Source: Kappaphycus alvarezii (taxonomy: Eukaryota; Rhodophyta; Florideophyceae; Gigartinales; Solieriaceae). From it: a stretch of DNA of 64,000 bases. Shown here in pieces: positions 43,229-55,339 of the stretch. Within the stretch, counting starts at the first letter, position 1; each line of letters starts with the position of its first letter. The notes beneath the pieces are model-generated. The model did not search any database, had not been told where the DNA came from, and saw only the letters and a list, made by a program, of their open reading frames with translations. The stretch is from assembly GCA_002205965.3 (NCBI GenBank), contig NADL03000523.1, positions 1,674,001 to 1,738,000 of the forward strand. The letters run 5' to 3'. The position numbers and the translations under genes are program-made.

Positions 43229-45064
43229 GTCGAGAATTCGCGGGCGTCGATACTAGTCTTCAGACCCGCGCACGGGGAACAGTACGCCCATTCCTTCGCC
43301 CCTGGTAGCGCCATCGAAGCACGAAAAGACTGCCTCCTTCCGTCTCCGAGAGGTATACCGTCTTGCACAGCCTCGTGGACTGCTTCAGTGAGTGTCTTTT
43401 GCGGAGGTGTTTTGCTTGAGCAAAAGGCACTCAACGGAAGAATCCTTGACTGTAAGCAGGATTGAGACCAAAGCCGGCGAGCCTCCAGGGCGTCTTCATA
43501 TGTTGTGAGACTCCTGATGGAGGCTGACAAAACCTTTTCGCGCAGCCTGTTGGAGGCTGAACTGGAGGCCAGAAACGCAACACCTGCGATATCTTTCGCG
43601 GACGTGAATCCTAGTCCAAGGGACGGGTTTTTTTCCTCCTTGGATTTGACAGGTAGTTGCAGTTCCCGAGAAATTTCAGAATCGAGGACTCCTCCAGCCA
43701 ACGTTCGGACGCCACGCTCCATCATTCCGTCGAATATTGCAGCACCGTGTGAGGTGCACGATGGCGGTACTACGCGCAACAAATACCCGATCTTACAGAC
43801 CCCGAAGCAGTTGCGCAGGAACTGAAATGCCACTTTCGTATTCTCAATACCGACGACGGCGTTGAGGAATGCTTCGAGGGAATGTACATGAGAGGAGAAA
43901 AATTGCGTACTGAACTGTGCGGAGCAGACGGGGGCGTTGAGGACAGTAGTACCTGCACTGTATTCCTGCCTGAGTTCCATCGGGTAAAGGCTTTGCACTG
44001 CCTCAGGCGGTGCAGTAGGCCACCAAACCTTACATTTAGACAGCGAAAGATGAAGTCCTCGGGTTGTTGCATCGAGCGAGGAGAGGATGTCGAGTGCTTT
44101 GAGGAGGTGGTCGTGGCGCCCGATGATGTATCCATCGTCATGGTACCACAGTTGGAGCAAGAGATTTCCCATATTGCCATCTTCTTCGTCCCCAGAGACT
44201 AGGAGCTGATGAATTTTGAGTACGATGGGGTGCAGTACCAGGTCGAACAGGAGGCCGCCGAGGTTATCGCCCTGTTGTGTCCCTCGCACACTACGAATAG
44301 TGTGAGCACCGACCCACAGATATGCAGGTTCGTGCGCGTAGCAGTATGCGACCCACGGCAAAAGCTCGGGGATGAGATTTCTCGTGGCGTCCAAGAATGC
44401 AGAGCGGCTGCATAGGTTGAAGGCATTCTCAAAATACACGGTAAGCATCCCATAGTCGGAGTTATGTCCGAACTTTTGGACAACTCGTCGAACGCTGTGT
44501 ACGACTTTGTCCGTTCCACATCGAGTGGCTATCCCCACCTGCAGCGGTTGCAGGCAACTGGCTCCTTTCACAGTGGCTCTTTTCATAAGGCAGCTGCCCG
44601 CCAGCCTGCGAAGCGTTTCACTTACAGCGATTGGTCTCGGTGTCATGTCCTTCTTCGCGAGGTATGTGAGAGGTTTTCCAGCTATCCACGGAGCTAGGGC
44701 GGCTGGAGCTCTTCCGGCTACTAAAATATTCACGACTCTCGTGAGGTCTGCTAAGAATCCAGCGTGTCCGGATAAGGACGGAGACCTTATCAGTTCTACG
44801 AGGTGGCTGGGCCGAAGACCGGAACCCCCCCCTAGAAGAGCCCAGTTTAAAACCTCTGATAGCTGATTGGACCTCTTCTTCACTGAAATCTCGAAATGGG
44901 TGGACGGACTCCATCGCAATTGGTCCTCCTTTTTCGGTTTCGGCAGGCAGTTGTGGGTGTTTGGCGAGGAGCGCATCAACTACGCCTGGCGTTGGTGGGA
45001 GGACCCCCAGAGAATTTAATGCTTCTATTGTGAAGATTGTAATTAAAATAATAGTACTGAACAA
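43225..45064 (-). pseudogene. LINE reverse transcriptase, one frame change at a homopolymer
   Basis: Frame 1 (45064 to about 44830) ends EEEVQSAIRGFKLGSSRGG. Frame 2 takes up with GSGLRPSHLVELIRS and runs to 43225. The switch falls on a run of eight G (44825-44832 on the map). RT motifs in frame 2: LTYLAKKDMTPRPIAVSET, MLTVYFENAFNLCSR (the first catalytic Asp appears as Glu), SVRGTQQGDNLGGLLFDLVL and LLQLWYHDDGYIIGRHDHLL with the catalytic DD. A C-terminal region with LGLGFTSAKDIAGVAFLASS follows. The upstream fragment lacks the full N-terminus. It is probably recent, as only one indel breaks 600 codons. Confidence 0.85.
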
Positions 45065-45319
45065 AGTATTAAATGAACACAGTGGTTATTGAGTCAGGGG
45101 TAGAAGCGGAGAACAGTGAGGTTACGATGATCATTGGGATTAGGACACTTGATTCTATAACCCTTCAAGTTGCAGCTTCAATATCTTATTCAATACCTAA
45201 ACTCTAGCCCCAAGAGTCTGTGGACGCTGAATAGTAACTCACTGGTACAGTAGCACAGAAAGAATAATTGACAAAGCCGTCAAATTTCATCTTTGGCTTT
45301 ATTCAATTTACTTTGACGA
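45065..45319. other. No gene seen
   Basis: AT-leaning spacer between the LINE 5' truncation point and a family B tail. Confidence 0.4.
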
Positions 45320-45480
45320 CTGGTCTTACACCAGCCTTGTGAGATAGTCCAGCCTGACTCTGTCTCCTTCTCACATCCTCCAATACACAGACCTGACCAC
45401 CGCTTGTCTCGGAAAATAGCCGTCCTACATCTCTGATCTCAGGAAAGCACCCAAAATTCGGGGAAAGGGGGGTGTCTTTA
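45320..45480 (+). repeat. Family B LINE tail
   Basis: The + strand reads TCCAATACACAGACCTGACC, ACCGCTTGTCTCGGAAAATA, GCCGTCCTACATCTCTGATC, TCAGGAAAGCACCCAAAATT, then CGGGG. It is 5'-truncated; no endonuclease precedes it. Confidence 0.75.
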
Positions 45481-45658
45481 TTGAGATGTATGGATTGGCT
45501 GGAACCCATTTGGAGTTACAAATCTGAATGTCATATTAAATACATGTACCGATGATCGAAGCAATGTACAAATCATTGCTGTCGAATGCTAGCACCAGCA
45601 ACAGTCTACCAGAAAGTCGATGGGATTCCAGCCAGCAGACAAGCGGCGTTAGAAGTTA

Positions 45659-48350
45659 CCTTCCAGAAAGGCTAATTTTCGGACACATAGTGAAGAAATA
45701 AAAATAAAAATAGGAAGGCCAGGCCAACGTTTTAAACAAACGTCACCACGTGATTGGGCATCAGATTTAACATCACAGAGGGGGTATAGGAATAGTAGAG
45801 TTGAAATGAGCTCAAAAAATTCTGGACAGCATCTAGTCTGCCCAAGGGGGGTGTCCAACGCATGAGAGGGTTTAATTTCGGACAGAAAATCAAGGTGCTG
45901 GCAAGGAACAAACGAGGTCGTTCACTATCTCCGCCGCTACTTTGAACGACCTAACTCGCGGAAAACGCTGCGTACGCCTTTTGTGAGAGCCACTATTGTA
46001 GCCATCATGACTACCAGACATATATGTCTTGTAAACCTCCATCGAGACCTTGGCCAAGCTCTCAATCTCACAACGTCTTCTCGCACGATCCTTATTCATC
46101 TGCTCTACTCTTCGTCGCTTTGCATCTCTCTCGGCGGACTTTTGTTCCTTCCTCATTGCGTCCTCCATGCATTTACGACGCTTCCGTGCCTGTTGCTCCA
46201 ATCTACGGCTAATATGTGCTTGTTGCTTCCGTTTCTCCTCCTCCTCTCGCAGTGTCGGTCTTCTCGCTCTCTCTATTTGCCGTTGCTGCTGCCTCTTGCG
46301 TTTCGCTTCTATTCGGGCAAGCCGAGCTTGTTGCTTTTTAAGCTTCGCCTGCTCTTTCTCTGTTGTTGTTGAAGTTCCTTCGCCTCCTTTTGTCTACCTC
46401 GAGCCAACATGTCACCCATCGTCACACATTCCGCCGCCGCTCCGCTTTCTAAGACTGTTCTACCGGTTCGGGTCCAGTTTCCCGCGTCAGGGCCTTTGTT
46501 ATTAGAAACCTTCGTGCTGTCTTCTGTAAGAATGTCGTTGACTGTTTCAGCATTTCTTATTATCAAGGTCAGCTTCTGAATTGCTTGCGATGGTCCATGG
46601 GTTGCGTTCAAAATTTTCACAGCCTCATTATACGTTTCTTTGTCACTGTGTCGAAGACGTATCGTTCGTAAACGAGATGATACAGTTGTTCCACCAAGTC
46701 GCTCGGTTTCTTTCTCCACTAATGTTTGCGGTATAGATTTCAGAGGCCGGAACCGTGACGGGAAAGATGGATCGAAGGGAAATACTCCTGTCTTGCGAAA
46801 CAATGTACGAATGTCAGAAATGGTCATGTTCAGAAAAGCATACACACCACAGGAAAGATTAACGCCAACTTGTCGAAGGTTCAATATTTGAACTCTTCTG
46901 CAGTTCGTCACGAAAATGTTTCAATGACTTTTTGAACCCGCAGTTAACATTCTGGTCGCATGGTTGTAAGAAATGGGAGGTGTTAGCGGGGCTAGCGACA
47001 GCTTCAGAATTATTTTTTTGACATTGATCAATCCACTCGGTTCCGTTTCTCGAACTGTGACCGTCAAGGGTCAAAACGTAGGCCATGTCTTCTGGAACGA
47101 CCTTACGAACCTCGTTGTTTATATGGGTCATAAGCGCTGGAAGCACTGAAATTTCCATAGATCCATTCTCCATCATCTTGATAACTGCGTCCTCCGGAAA
47201 ACATCCATCTCTAAAGTACTTGTCACAAATAGAACTGCTCTCTCCTTTCCCTTTCCTTGTGTCCACAAACGCTTCAACCCAGTCAGTCATTACTCTTTGA
47301 CCGGCAACAATGAAAAATGGAGCCGTCTTTCTACCTGATGCTGAAACAGCAACAGCTGCTGTTATATGCTTATTGGGGCCGTTGACGGATGATTTTGACT
47401 TATATGGCCCGTGATGTCCAGAGGAGGAGCAATATGCCTTCTTGAAAGTTGAATCTGTAGCATCTACAGCTGTCTCATCCATGTTCCAAACACGGTCAGG
47501 GTCGCCTAAAATACCAGGATGTTTATCCTCTATGCTCTGAAGAACCGTGAAGAAGGACTGCACATGCTCTCTATTCTCTGCTCGCAGTTTTGCAGATTCC
47601 TTGCTTTCCACTTTCCTGTAAGTTATTTCACGATGCCGTGATCGAAAAGCACGAACAGCCTCATTGCTAGGAATACCACTAGCCCAGCCTTTCCGTCCGT
47701 CGCCTGCAATGGTTGCCATAATGCGTTTTAAATCTTCGTTAGTCATCGCAAACCCTATTGATGCTGCAAAACGTATACCTGTTACAATCAATCCCTCTTC
47801 CTCCTCCGTGAGTACAGTACGTTTCCCAACTCGACTGCATTGTACCAAACGTTCAATGTTGACCTGGTCATTCCTGCGACATAACTCTTTCAATTCTCCA
47901 ACCGTGGATTTCGGAACACCAGTAGCAGCTGATATTTTTCGCAGCGTCAATTGAGTTGTCCTAAGCAGTTTAACTGCCATGCGGCGCGCTTCGCTACGTT
48001 TAGTTAGTATGTCGTTGGTCCTTTTTCGGTTGTTTGCTAGACGTCGCATTGACGGAGGCATTTTGCCGAAAGTGACAAGAACTAAACGAATGTTATTGCC
48101 GCCATCAGTCGTGGCCGTTGTTTATTTTGGTTTTGTCTCCTGTTTCGGTGTGTTTTGGCGCCATCACGCATCAAACCGGTATTGTACAATCCACCAGTTG
48201 TGAGTATACGATTGTCGCTATACTAATGGCTACTCAGAGGAACCCATTGGGAATAATACGATGTTCTTAACGGCCATTGAAGAAGGAGGAAAACTAAGTC
48301 AAGTTTGTCCGAAAAAAGACCCATGTCCAAAAATTAGCCTTTCTGCAAGG
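45659..48350 (-). mobile_element. Complete pogo-like DNA transposon with matched inverted ends
   Basis: The left end reads CCTTCCAGAAAGGCTAATTT then TCGGACA. The right end, on the minus strand from 48350, reads CCTTGCAGAAAGGCTAATTT then TTGGACA. That is 27 bases with two mismatches. TA lies outside both ends (45657-45658 and 48351-48352). Length is 2692 bp. Copies of TTTCGGACA near 45678, 45882 and 48308 (minus) may be subterminal transposase sites. The closely matched ends suggest a fairly recent insertion. Confidence 0.88.
45890..48061 (-). pseudogene. pogo-like DDE transposase, two compensating frame changes
   Basis: The N-terminal 400 codons (48061-46859) are intact. A helix-turn-helix (LRKISAATGVPKSTVGELK) follows a basic start. 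The DDE_1 catalytic core has VWNMDETAVD, MAYVLTLDGHSSRNG and HFLQPCDQNVN, so all three acidic residues are present. The frame then shifts near 46880 to 46911-46309, which carries ISDIRTLFRKTGVFPFDPSF, the family's usual block after the core. It shifts back at a CAA repeat near 46360, running on to 45890 as a long Lys/Arg/Gln/Glu helix (likely coiled coil) ending RTQRFPRVRSFKVAAEIVND. The two shifts cancel. Either both are mutations or a small intron hides one. The core may still be functional; the C-terminus is not as written. Confidence 0.85.
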
Positions 48351-48540
48351 TATAACGACGGGTTATAGCACAGTAGCCATTGGGTTGAAATGCACGGTTC
48401 ACAGTTTGGCTTCAAAAACAGTAGTCGCTAATTTTGAATGAATTTAACGCATATGCTTTAATGGCGGAGCGATACTACAGTACAGTACTGTAGAAGAAGA
48501 AGAAGACTTTACCAAGCAGGAAAGGGGGGGCTAGCGGCCC

Positions 48541-49559
48541 TCAAAGGGGGAAAAATCTATCCGAGGCAGGAGAGGTTGAGTTGTCGTCGGTTGATCGCGA
48601 CAGAAGTTCGTTGTTGTATGAGCGAGCTGCTAATCGTGAACAAGCGATCGCGCTCGAAGGCAGGGCTACTGCCTTTCCGTAGAGCGATGTACTCAGCAAT
48701 TCTGGACAGACCTTGTTCGGCACCGGGACCGGCAGACCCGTATATATCGAAAGCCATCGGGTGGAAGTCGATACGTAGTTCGCCGCAGAGGTGGCCATAG
48801 CGGAAAGATATCGCGCGCTCAGATGCAGTAAGGGCAGCGAGGGGCGTGTGGATCCTCTGTTGGGCGTATGGAGCGGAGTGGGGGCTGATGACAGTGACGT
48901 CGTAGCCCTGCGGCACGGGAGAGAACTGGTCATCATCGATGTAGATGTCGAGGCGCCGGGGGGGAGTTGGAGGGTCGGGGAAAGTCTTGCGGGAAGGTCA
49001 ATTCCCGGACAGGGCGAATCCCAATTGATAAGCGTGATACCTCGGAAATGAGGCGGTCGCGAACACAATTGTGGCGCCGAATGGAGCCGTCGGCGCAGGG
49101 ACAGACAGAGGCGTGGTGTCCGTAGGAATCCAGGGTGGGGACAGGGCGGAAGTGGGCGGCGGCGCAATAGGTGCAGGGTTGTGTGCCAAGGAAGATGGGT
49201 ACACCAAGACGGAGGCAAACCATGGTTCGCCAGACTTCAGGAGCGGCCCGGGTACCGAGATGGCTCTGCGGGAGGTTTTGAAAGGGACGGGAGGCGTGGG
49301 AAGAAGCGGCGGAAGCTAGGCGGCAGAGTAGCCGGGAGCCTTGGGGGGGAGGAGAGATCGACGGAAGAGAGAAGTTTGGCGTGAAGCGCCTTTGAGATCT
49401 CAGCAGTAGCGGTTGTCTGGAAGCCATACAGGCCGGGGGAAGAAGAGGCGCGGAGGCCAGCAAGGACGGCGGTACTGTAGCACGCCCATTTTCACCGGAG
49501 TGTTTTCTCCGACGCCGCCACACTGCAAAGGCTAATAGGAATTTCACCCTATGTCCCAC
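48541..49559 (-). pseudogene. LINE C-terminal region: zinc-binding motif and endonuclease, frame-broken
   Basis: Minus frame 49559-48933 has LRLGVPIFLGTQPCTYCAAA, then LDSYGHHASVCPC and IRRHNCVRDRLISEVSRL. This is the Cys-Cys-His-Cys block of R2/L1-type RT proteins. Frame 48916-48557 has GYDVTVISPHSAPYAQQ and, later, GELRIDFHPMAFDIYGSAG, corresponding to the DVTF core and the PIST-GGW region. It differs from the other endonuclease copies, so it belongs to a separate subfamily. The short GAAGAAGAAGAAG repeat at 48493-48506 lies downstream. Confidence 0.65.
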
Positions 49560-49619
49560 TCGCAGTAAACTAACCCAAACGTTCCCCCACTTTTGATCCG
49601 CTCACCTCCCTCAATGCGG

Positions 49620-49968
49620 CCGTCCCCGCGAAGCATAGAAAAAATGAATCTTTTATCGCAACTTCTGTGAGAGGTAGGCTCGTGCCTATCCCTATATCTA
49701 TCTACTCTCGGAAGTTGGTACCCAGACGCCTATAGGGTGCTAACGGTTGTCGCGCGGAACGTGGCCGTTAGGGCGGTGGAGACCAATGGAAAGGTCCGAG
49801 TTGGCCTGCTAGTCCATGGCCGTAATGTCAAACGCCGCATTCCCGCTGGCCGGCATTGAGCCGGCTTTTGAGGGAAAATTGAGAGGTACCACTGGTCACC
49901 CTGTAGGATATACCGGGCCACAACCGACCATATCTTTCAAATATAAAAGCACCCCACATTTACCCCTA
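49620..49968 (+). mobile_element. LINE 3' end: endonuclease remnant and family C tail
   Basis: + strand 49685-49770 corresponds to the PIST-GGWHPDA-ARNVAV region (GCGCGGAACGTGGCCGTTAG). The frame ends at a TGA near 49870 (GIEPAF). Family C follows at 49905-49968: ATATACCGGGCCACAACCGA, CCATATCTTTCAAATATAAA, AGCACCCCACATTTACCCC. A direct counterpart to the copies at 2.5 kb and 22 kb. Confidence 0.75.
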
Positions 49969-50299
49969 CAATCTAGTAGAGTGTCGATTTGAGACCGGCC
50001 GGCAGACAACCCGCCTGGGAAGGGAACAATATGATTAGCACACAAACTGGTCGTTTGTTAGAATCATGATGTCATGTAGAATTGCAACCATGGGGTTTCC
50101 AGCTGCCATTTTTCCATACATATGATTCTATAATAATCGCCTCTTCATGCGAACTGGATCATGAAAGGAAACTAGCATTCCGTGCGGATAAAAAATAGTT
50201 ACAGAATTTACGGTATTAGAAAACTTACGCCTGCACTATTCACAAACTGATTTTCTAGTTCCTGAAACTAAATCGTACAAATATTACACGTAGGGGACA
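49969..50299. other. No gene seen
   Basis: Mixed composition, no motif. Confidence 0.4.
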
Positions 50300-50418
50300 A
50301 ATATGCGGATGACCCCGCCTCATTTTCAGACTCTCTAATACACAGACCTGCCCCCCAGTTTTCGGAAAATAACCGTCCTACATCCCTAATCAGTAAAACA
50401 CCCCAATCCCCCCCTGCA
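50300..50418 (+). repeat. Family B LINE tail
   Basis: + strand: CCTCATTTTCAGACTCTCTA, ATACACAGACCTGCCCCCCA, GTTTTCGGAAAATAACCGTC, CTACATCCCTAATCAGTAAA, ACACCCCAATCCCCCCC. It is the best-preserved family B copy. Confidence 0.85.
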
Positions 50419-50683
50419 ATATTACAATTGCAGAAATTTGGAGAAATTCTATGACTTTTTTCCTGAGAAGTGACTAAATAGTGTACTCTTTTCTGTAACT
50501 CAGATCCGGACACGAAACCCGCGTGGACACCTCAAGCGGGAGGCAGCTTTTGCAGATACTTGATTCAGGTCAACACGCGTCTCCATTGACAGGAACAAAG
50601 ACGTTCAGCATCATGGGGTTGACATGGAATCACTTTCATCGAATCCTCCGCGTCCTTCTCCAAACATATCCCTTTCCAATTCC

Positions 50684-50745
50684 TCTGATCTACATGGGGG
50701 AAAAGGTTTAGGTGTTTTACTGTTGGAAGATATATCTGATCTACA
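50684..50745 (-). repeat. 40-bp family A insertion with an 11-bp target duplication
   Basis: TCTGATCTACA occurs at 50684-50694 and 50735-50745. Between them lies TGGGGGAAAAGGTTTAGGTG, TTTTACTGTTGGAAGATATA. The right flank resembles the family A consensus (TCCGATC), so the true edge may be a few bases further; the exact repeat is nonetheless there. Confidence 0.75.
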
Positions 50746-51234
50746 CCGAACCCTTCTTCGCTTTCCCCTTGTGACACCGTCCCCGCCGCTACTAGGAACA
50801 AGAACGACCGACACCCGACCTTCACTGTTACTTACGATATAATTAAATCTCAGGAGGTCGCAGCAGTTAAGACACACGTTGCTCGCTGCGGAGAGGTCAC
50901 GCGGAGGTTCGGGGTGGCTGCAGAGAAAACCAACGCTCACCCTAACCACTCCGGGAAATTCAACGGGAAGAGAGTTCAAGACCGCTTCAGGAAACTCTTA
51001 GATACTTTCGAGGGGAATGATATCGCGGAACGAATGATGTCCAGAATACGTGGAGAGGTAGGGGAGCCGGACGAGCTGTTAGCGATTATGGTGGAGGAGA
51101 AGAACAACATGAAGAGTAAAACATTTGCGGACCGAATCGTTCGTTCTAATCAAAAGAGAAGGAAGGAGGAGGTCTGCCGCGATCTTGTACAACCTTTCCT
51201 AGTTCGTTCTGTCTGTGGTGGGTCATATATTTAA
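50740..51234 (+). pseudogene. Myb/SANT-like DNA-binding protein fragment
   Basis: An open frame without an early ATG runs from the stop before 50740 to the stop at 51234. It reads RHPTFTVTYDIIKSQEVAAV, KTHVARCGEVTRRFGVAAEK, then KFNGKRVQDRFRKLLDTFEG and MMSRIRGEVGEPDELLAIMV. This is the helix-turn-helix-like block (E-L-- V --HG---  R-V-DR---LL--F) of Myb/SANT or MADF-like proteins that often accompany transposons. The expected Trp at the start is Phe. Upstream, only the family A insertion separates it from other sequence, so the 5' end may have been lost there. The C-terminus ends abruptly. Probably a remnant of a repeated gene. Confidence 0.5.
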
Positions 51235-54200
51235 GGGTCTCTCAAGGAAGGGAGCGGACTTCATTTGTAGGGTGTGTAGAGAGACGGAACGAACGGGGCC
51301 GAAGCAAGACACAGGTAGAAAACTTCCATTTTCTGCTTCGATAAGTTGATTTGGCCTGAGTTTGGTCTCACTGCCACTCAAGTGCCACGTCTGGAGTTGA
51401 GGAAATCTAAGAAAGTAGCATAAAGAAGTAGTATGGTATCATAATAATACCCCTGAAAGTAAGTGAAATATGTTTGCTTAAATGAAATTATTCAATATAC
51501 TGTTTCTTTTCTGAAATAATTACTAAGTATATCATATCTAAGTTATTTCAGAAATCTATTTCAGGAAATCTTCAGGCGTAAATCCTAAGTTTTGGATTGA
51601 TTTTCATTTACGATTTTTCCTTAATTACGTAAGCGTACAACCTAGCTGTAGAGCGTTGCAATAATTATAGACGCAAACTTCCAAGGACCCACCAAAAATA
51701 TTCGCCTTGACACATGTTGATAAAGCGAAGACCTTCATCTACTTCAATAGCCATTATGATTGCATTTCATAGATTATTTATGAAATCAAAAAGAATTGAA
51801 TACTTGGAGATGAATTTAAAGCCAAATAATGAGGTTGACAGATAATATATTGAAAAGTTTGAAATTAAAGCCTTCAGAAAGATAAATAACTCTCTTGGAT
51901 CGAAAAAGTTTCCAAAATAGAGCAATTTAGAATCCTAGAAGGCATGTGCCAGTACAAAAGCTGTTCTTTAGGCAAATTTCTGTTCTCTTCATCCCAAAAT
52001 CCACGCTGGACCTCCCTCCTTTCAAACTAATCGTACCAAATTTTCTTTCTACAAAAAAAATCCTACTGTCCTTTTTCTTTATGAATCCAAATTCACTGTA
52101 TGACTCCATCTTCTATTTTATGTTTGAAGATTTGGTCCTCCTTTTTCAAAAAGAATCCTTTCGGCTCGTAATCGGCTTCGCCCTACAAATTCAGTTCCGA
52201 TATTTTTTCAAGCATATTTTTATTATTTCCGTGAATGCATACAAATTAAATGCCCGAGCGTGGCTTCGCATTTTTTATTTCGCCCATATATTACCCTATA
52301 TGTTTATTGATAAATCACAGTTAATGCATATGACTGTCAGCATCGGTTTAATTTGCAGGCAGTAGACAACCAAAGGGGAATGAAATATCAAAAAATTAAT
52401 TACATAGAATTGAAATCAAGGGAAAATGTCTGGAATGGAGAGATAATTTCTAGAGTTCCGTTACTTTTCCCATGAGCAAAATAAAAAACAGCTGATAAAT
52501 CTTTTTAATGACCTGTTGTTGTTATTCCCTAGAAATAAATCCAATTTAATATGATTTATTTTTTTTGGTCGCTGCAATTTTTAGAGCACATTCTTCGACA
52601 GGAAGCATGCCAACTGTTCCCTATTTAGGCAGTAAAAGATTTTCTTTGTTAAATTATTCTACCTTTTCTTGCGATTGGAAAAGTACTCTATTAAAAAAAC
52701 AAACTGTAAGAAGGACAAAAAATGATGCCTTTCCCTAGACAAAAAATTATCTGGCCCTCCCTGCAGAGTTTTATTTTGGATTAAAATAAAAATCCAACTC
52801 AGATAGTTTAGGCTTGTAAGAACTTTCGGTTAAGGGAATCTAACGTAGTACAGTATATATTTGTTTCTCAGATCTACTAGAAAATCAATTCGCTTCCATT
52901 TGTTGATTGCTTCTTTTTTTAACAGAATAACCTTGAAAAGTATGGACATGAGCAGAAATTATTATTTAATTTTTCTCTTATTCGAAGAGTAATGATCATT
53001 TTTGGTAATAAAGAGAAACCAATTCAATTACGATGTTTTTAGCTCCGGAGAGATACATCTATTGATTTTATATTGGAAAGTCGCAATAAAACTAGGCAAA
53101 TGTTATTTTAACACTACTGCCTGTAAAATATAGTATGCTGTTTTTTCATTAAGTAAGACTTCGAATTTCTCCTAGTACTATTTAAAATGAAAAGGTTATA
53201 TGATAACCCAATATACTGTTACTTTTAATGATTATTGAGAATCACGCTATATTGTTTTTCAATAACATGTCAGATCAGAGATTAATTTAAAGAAAATGTA
53301 ACAAATAAAAGTAATGGCTGACTAGATTTTTAGTAATATCTACCATTTTGCTTGAATTATGCATCAAAAAAGGAAAGAACTAACAGGGTTTGTAAATATA
53401 AATAAATTTATACTTTAAATCCATTTTGTTTAGGGGAAATTTTAACTATATTTATTCCGAAAACTCGCACAAGAAAGTTATGCATTGCAAAGAAAGAATT
53501 CAAGGGAAAAATTTTTAATTTCATGTAGAAAATAGATGATTTACTTTTTATGAAGCATTGATTTCAGAAAGAGCAGGGGAGAATGAAATATCAATACGAA
53601 AACTGTTTTTTTGTGACAGGCTCTTCAATCTTATATTTTTGAGTACATACGCAGGCAGTTACAAGAATTCGCAGAGTGTTTTCCTGTATATTTTGAACCC
53701 ATGGTATAGGATAAAGTCTTTTGACTACAGCGTAATTATTACAAAATGAATGTCCCATTTAACTACATGTGTAATATTGGTACTGGGAAATATCCGGGAT
53801 ACAGAGCAAATCAAGATAACTTAACAGTCTTATCAAGACCACAGCAATGCATGTTTGGTAATAAATTCGGCATCATCTCGGAGACTAGGTAAAGAGTAAA
53901 GCAGACAGATTGCTTCTATGATAGAATCAAATTACTTTTAGTAAAGTTAACTTTTTATCTGTTTTTACATATGTAAAAAACTCTCCGAGCGAAACAAAGA
54001 GAAACATTTCGAAAATAAATTGTTTGGTGCTCCGTCTTTCTACATAATTAGAGATAAAAAATCCGGAAAAAAGCTTCAAAAGAGTATCCAGTAAATCCAA
54101 AAGTGAGTCCACGAAGGTATAAAGATAAATTTTTTTGACTGTTCTGAATTCTGAAGTAGTTTTTTATGAGTGTAAGTCAAAACTCACACAGGGGAATGTA

Positions 54201-55330
54201 TAGCGAATTCGAAGATAACTCAAAAATATCTACCAATTTCAAAAAAGTTTATTTTTCTCCTCGTAAATGTTGTGAGACTTATTCGGGCTTCACGAAGCGC
54301 ATATCGTAAACTAAATATGAATAAATTTCATTTTTATGGTACTAAGATAATATATCACATTTTTCATCGTAACTTTCTATGGAAATAGTAACTGAGACAC
54401 TTCCCAACTTTACAGAATATGATAAAATTGAGAAGCTTAAGTTCCAGATCCAAGAATGTAACTTTTTTCGGCGTGAAGTTCAAGGACCATTTACTGATAT
54501 CAATTTAGCCAAGAGCCTGTATTTATCAGTAGTTCTAACCGTCCCATAGGTTAGCAAGATAGATTTGAGCCCTTTTGAAAATGCATAATTTGAAGTTTCA
54601 AAGATTTGAAATGAAATTCTAGGCATTGTACAAAGAAAACGAAAGAAAAAGTGGACTCTGACTATTATGGGAATTGCGGAAATAACTTCGATTACCACAG
54701 AAACAGTATTTTGTCAATTTTTTGTGATTAATATTGATATATAAGAATTAATTCTTACCATAAGCATACTAAAATTTACTGTACCTATAAAATTTCACGT
54801 CTAAATTGAACAATGGAAAATTTAATACATGAAACGACCGAAATAAATTCCTCTGTCTTTCAAAGTATAAGATATTCCATTACTCAAGTTTGATACTAAA
54901 TCACTAATATCTGATTTTCTCTTTGACTGACTTCTGCTGAGACAAGCATTTTTTTGAAATTTCGAAACGATAGTTCAAGGCCTTCTCAGTCATGCAGCAC
55001 GTTGCGCATTTTGCATTCAGCGCTTGCTTCATTGCAGTATATAGTTAAGAAAATATCCACTCGTCCCATGAACGAAGCTGAAGAGTCAGATCCTGTTTAC
55101 AATGTTAAAGAGGGGGCAAAAGGCTTAAAGTAAATAAATAATAATAATCGGTCGTACTAAAAGTGCGATATAAAGCCTGAGTCAATGACCCATTGCTTGT
55201 ATAGAAGAGTCATTCTTCACGCAAACTGGATTTGAATCTCTTGTATAGGGTAATTCTCGGCGAACAGGCAAAAAGAACTCACGAGTCTCAGCGTTTTGAT
55301 CACTTGTGAGCCATTTAGGGACTTTCAAGT
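51235..55330. other. AT-rich stretch without a recognisable gene
   Basis: The 139-codon frame at 51946-52365 is Phe/Ile/Leu-rich, as expected by chance in T-rich sequence, and has no motif. I see no LINE tail or element end here. Confidence 0.5.
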
Positions 55331-55339
55331 GCTTTTCCT

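Larger units (their letters stand above)
42590..45064 (-). mobile_element. Longest LINE copy: RT plus restriction-like endonuclease, family C tail
   Basis: Order on the minus strand: N-terminal region with EALNSLGVLPPTPGVVDALL (45064 on), RT (to about 43230), endonuclease (43228-42595) and a worn family C tail (about 42660-42590: AACCGCTTTTTTCAAACATT). The 5' end is truncated near 45064; no ORF1 or 5' UTR is seen. It is damaged by an indel in a G8 run and by a family A insertion between RT and endonuclease. The layout matches R2/NeSL-like elements, which carry the endonuclease C-terminal to RT. Confidence 0.85.

Noticed and set aside
51946-52365. 139-codon + frame in AT-rich DNA
   Set aside because: Phe/Ile/Leu content is as expected by chance in T-rich sequence. 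No membrane-protein family recognised.
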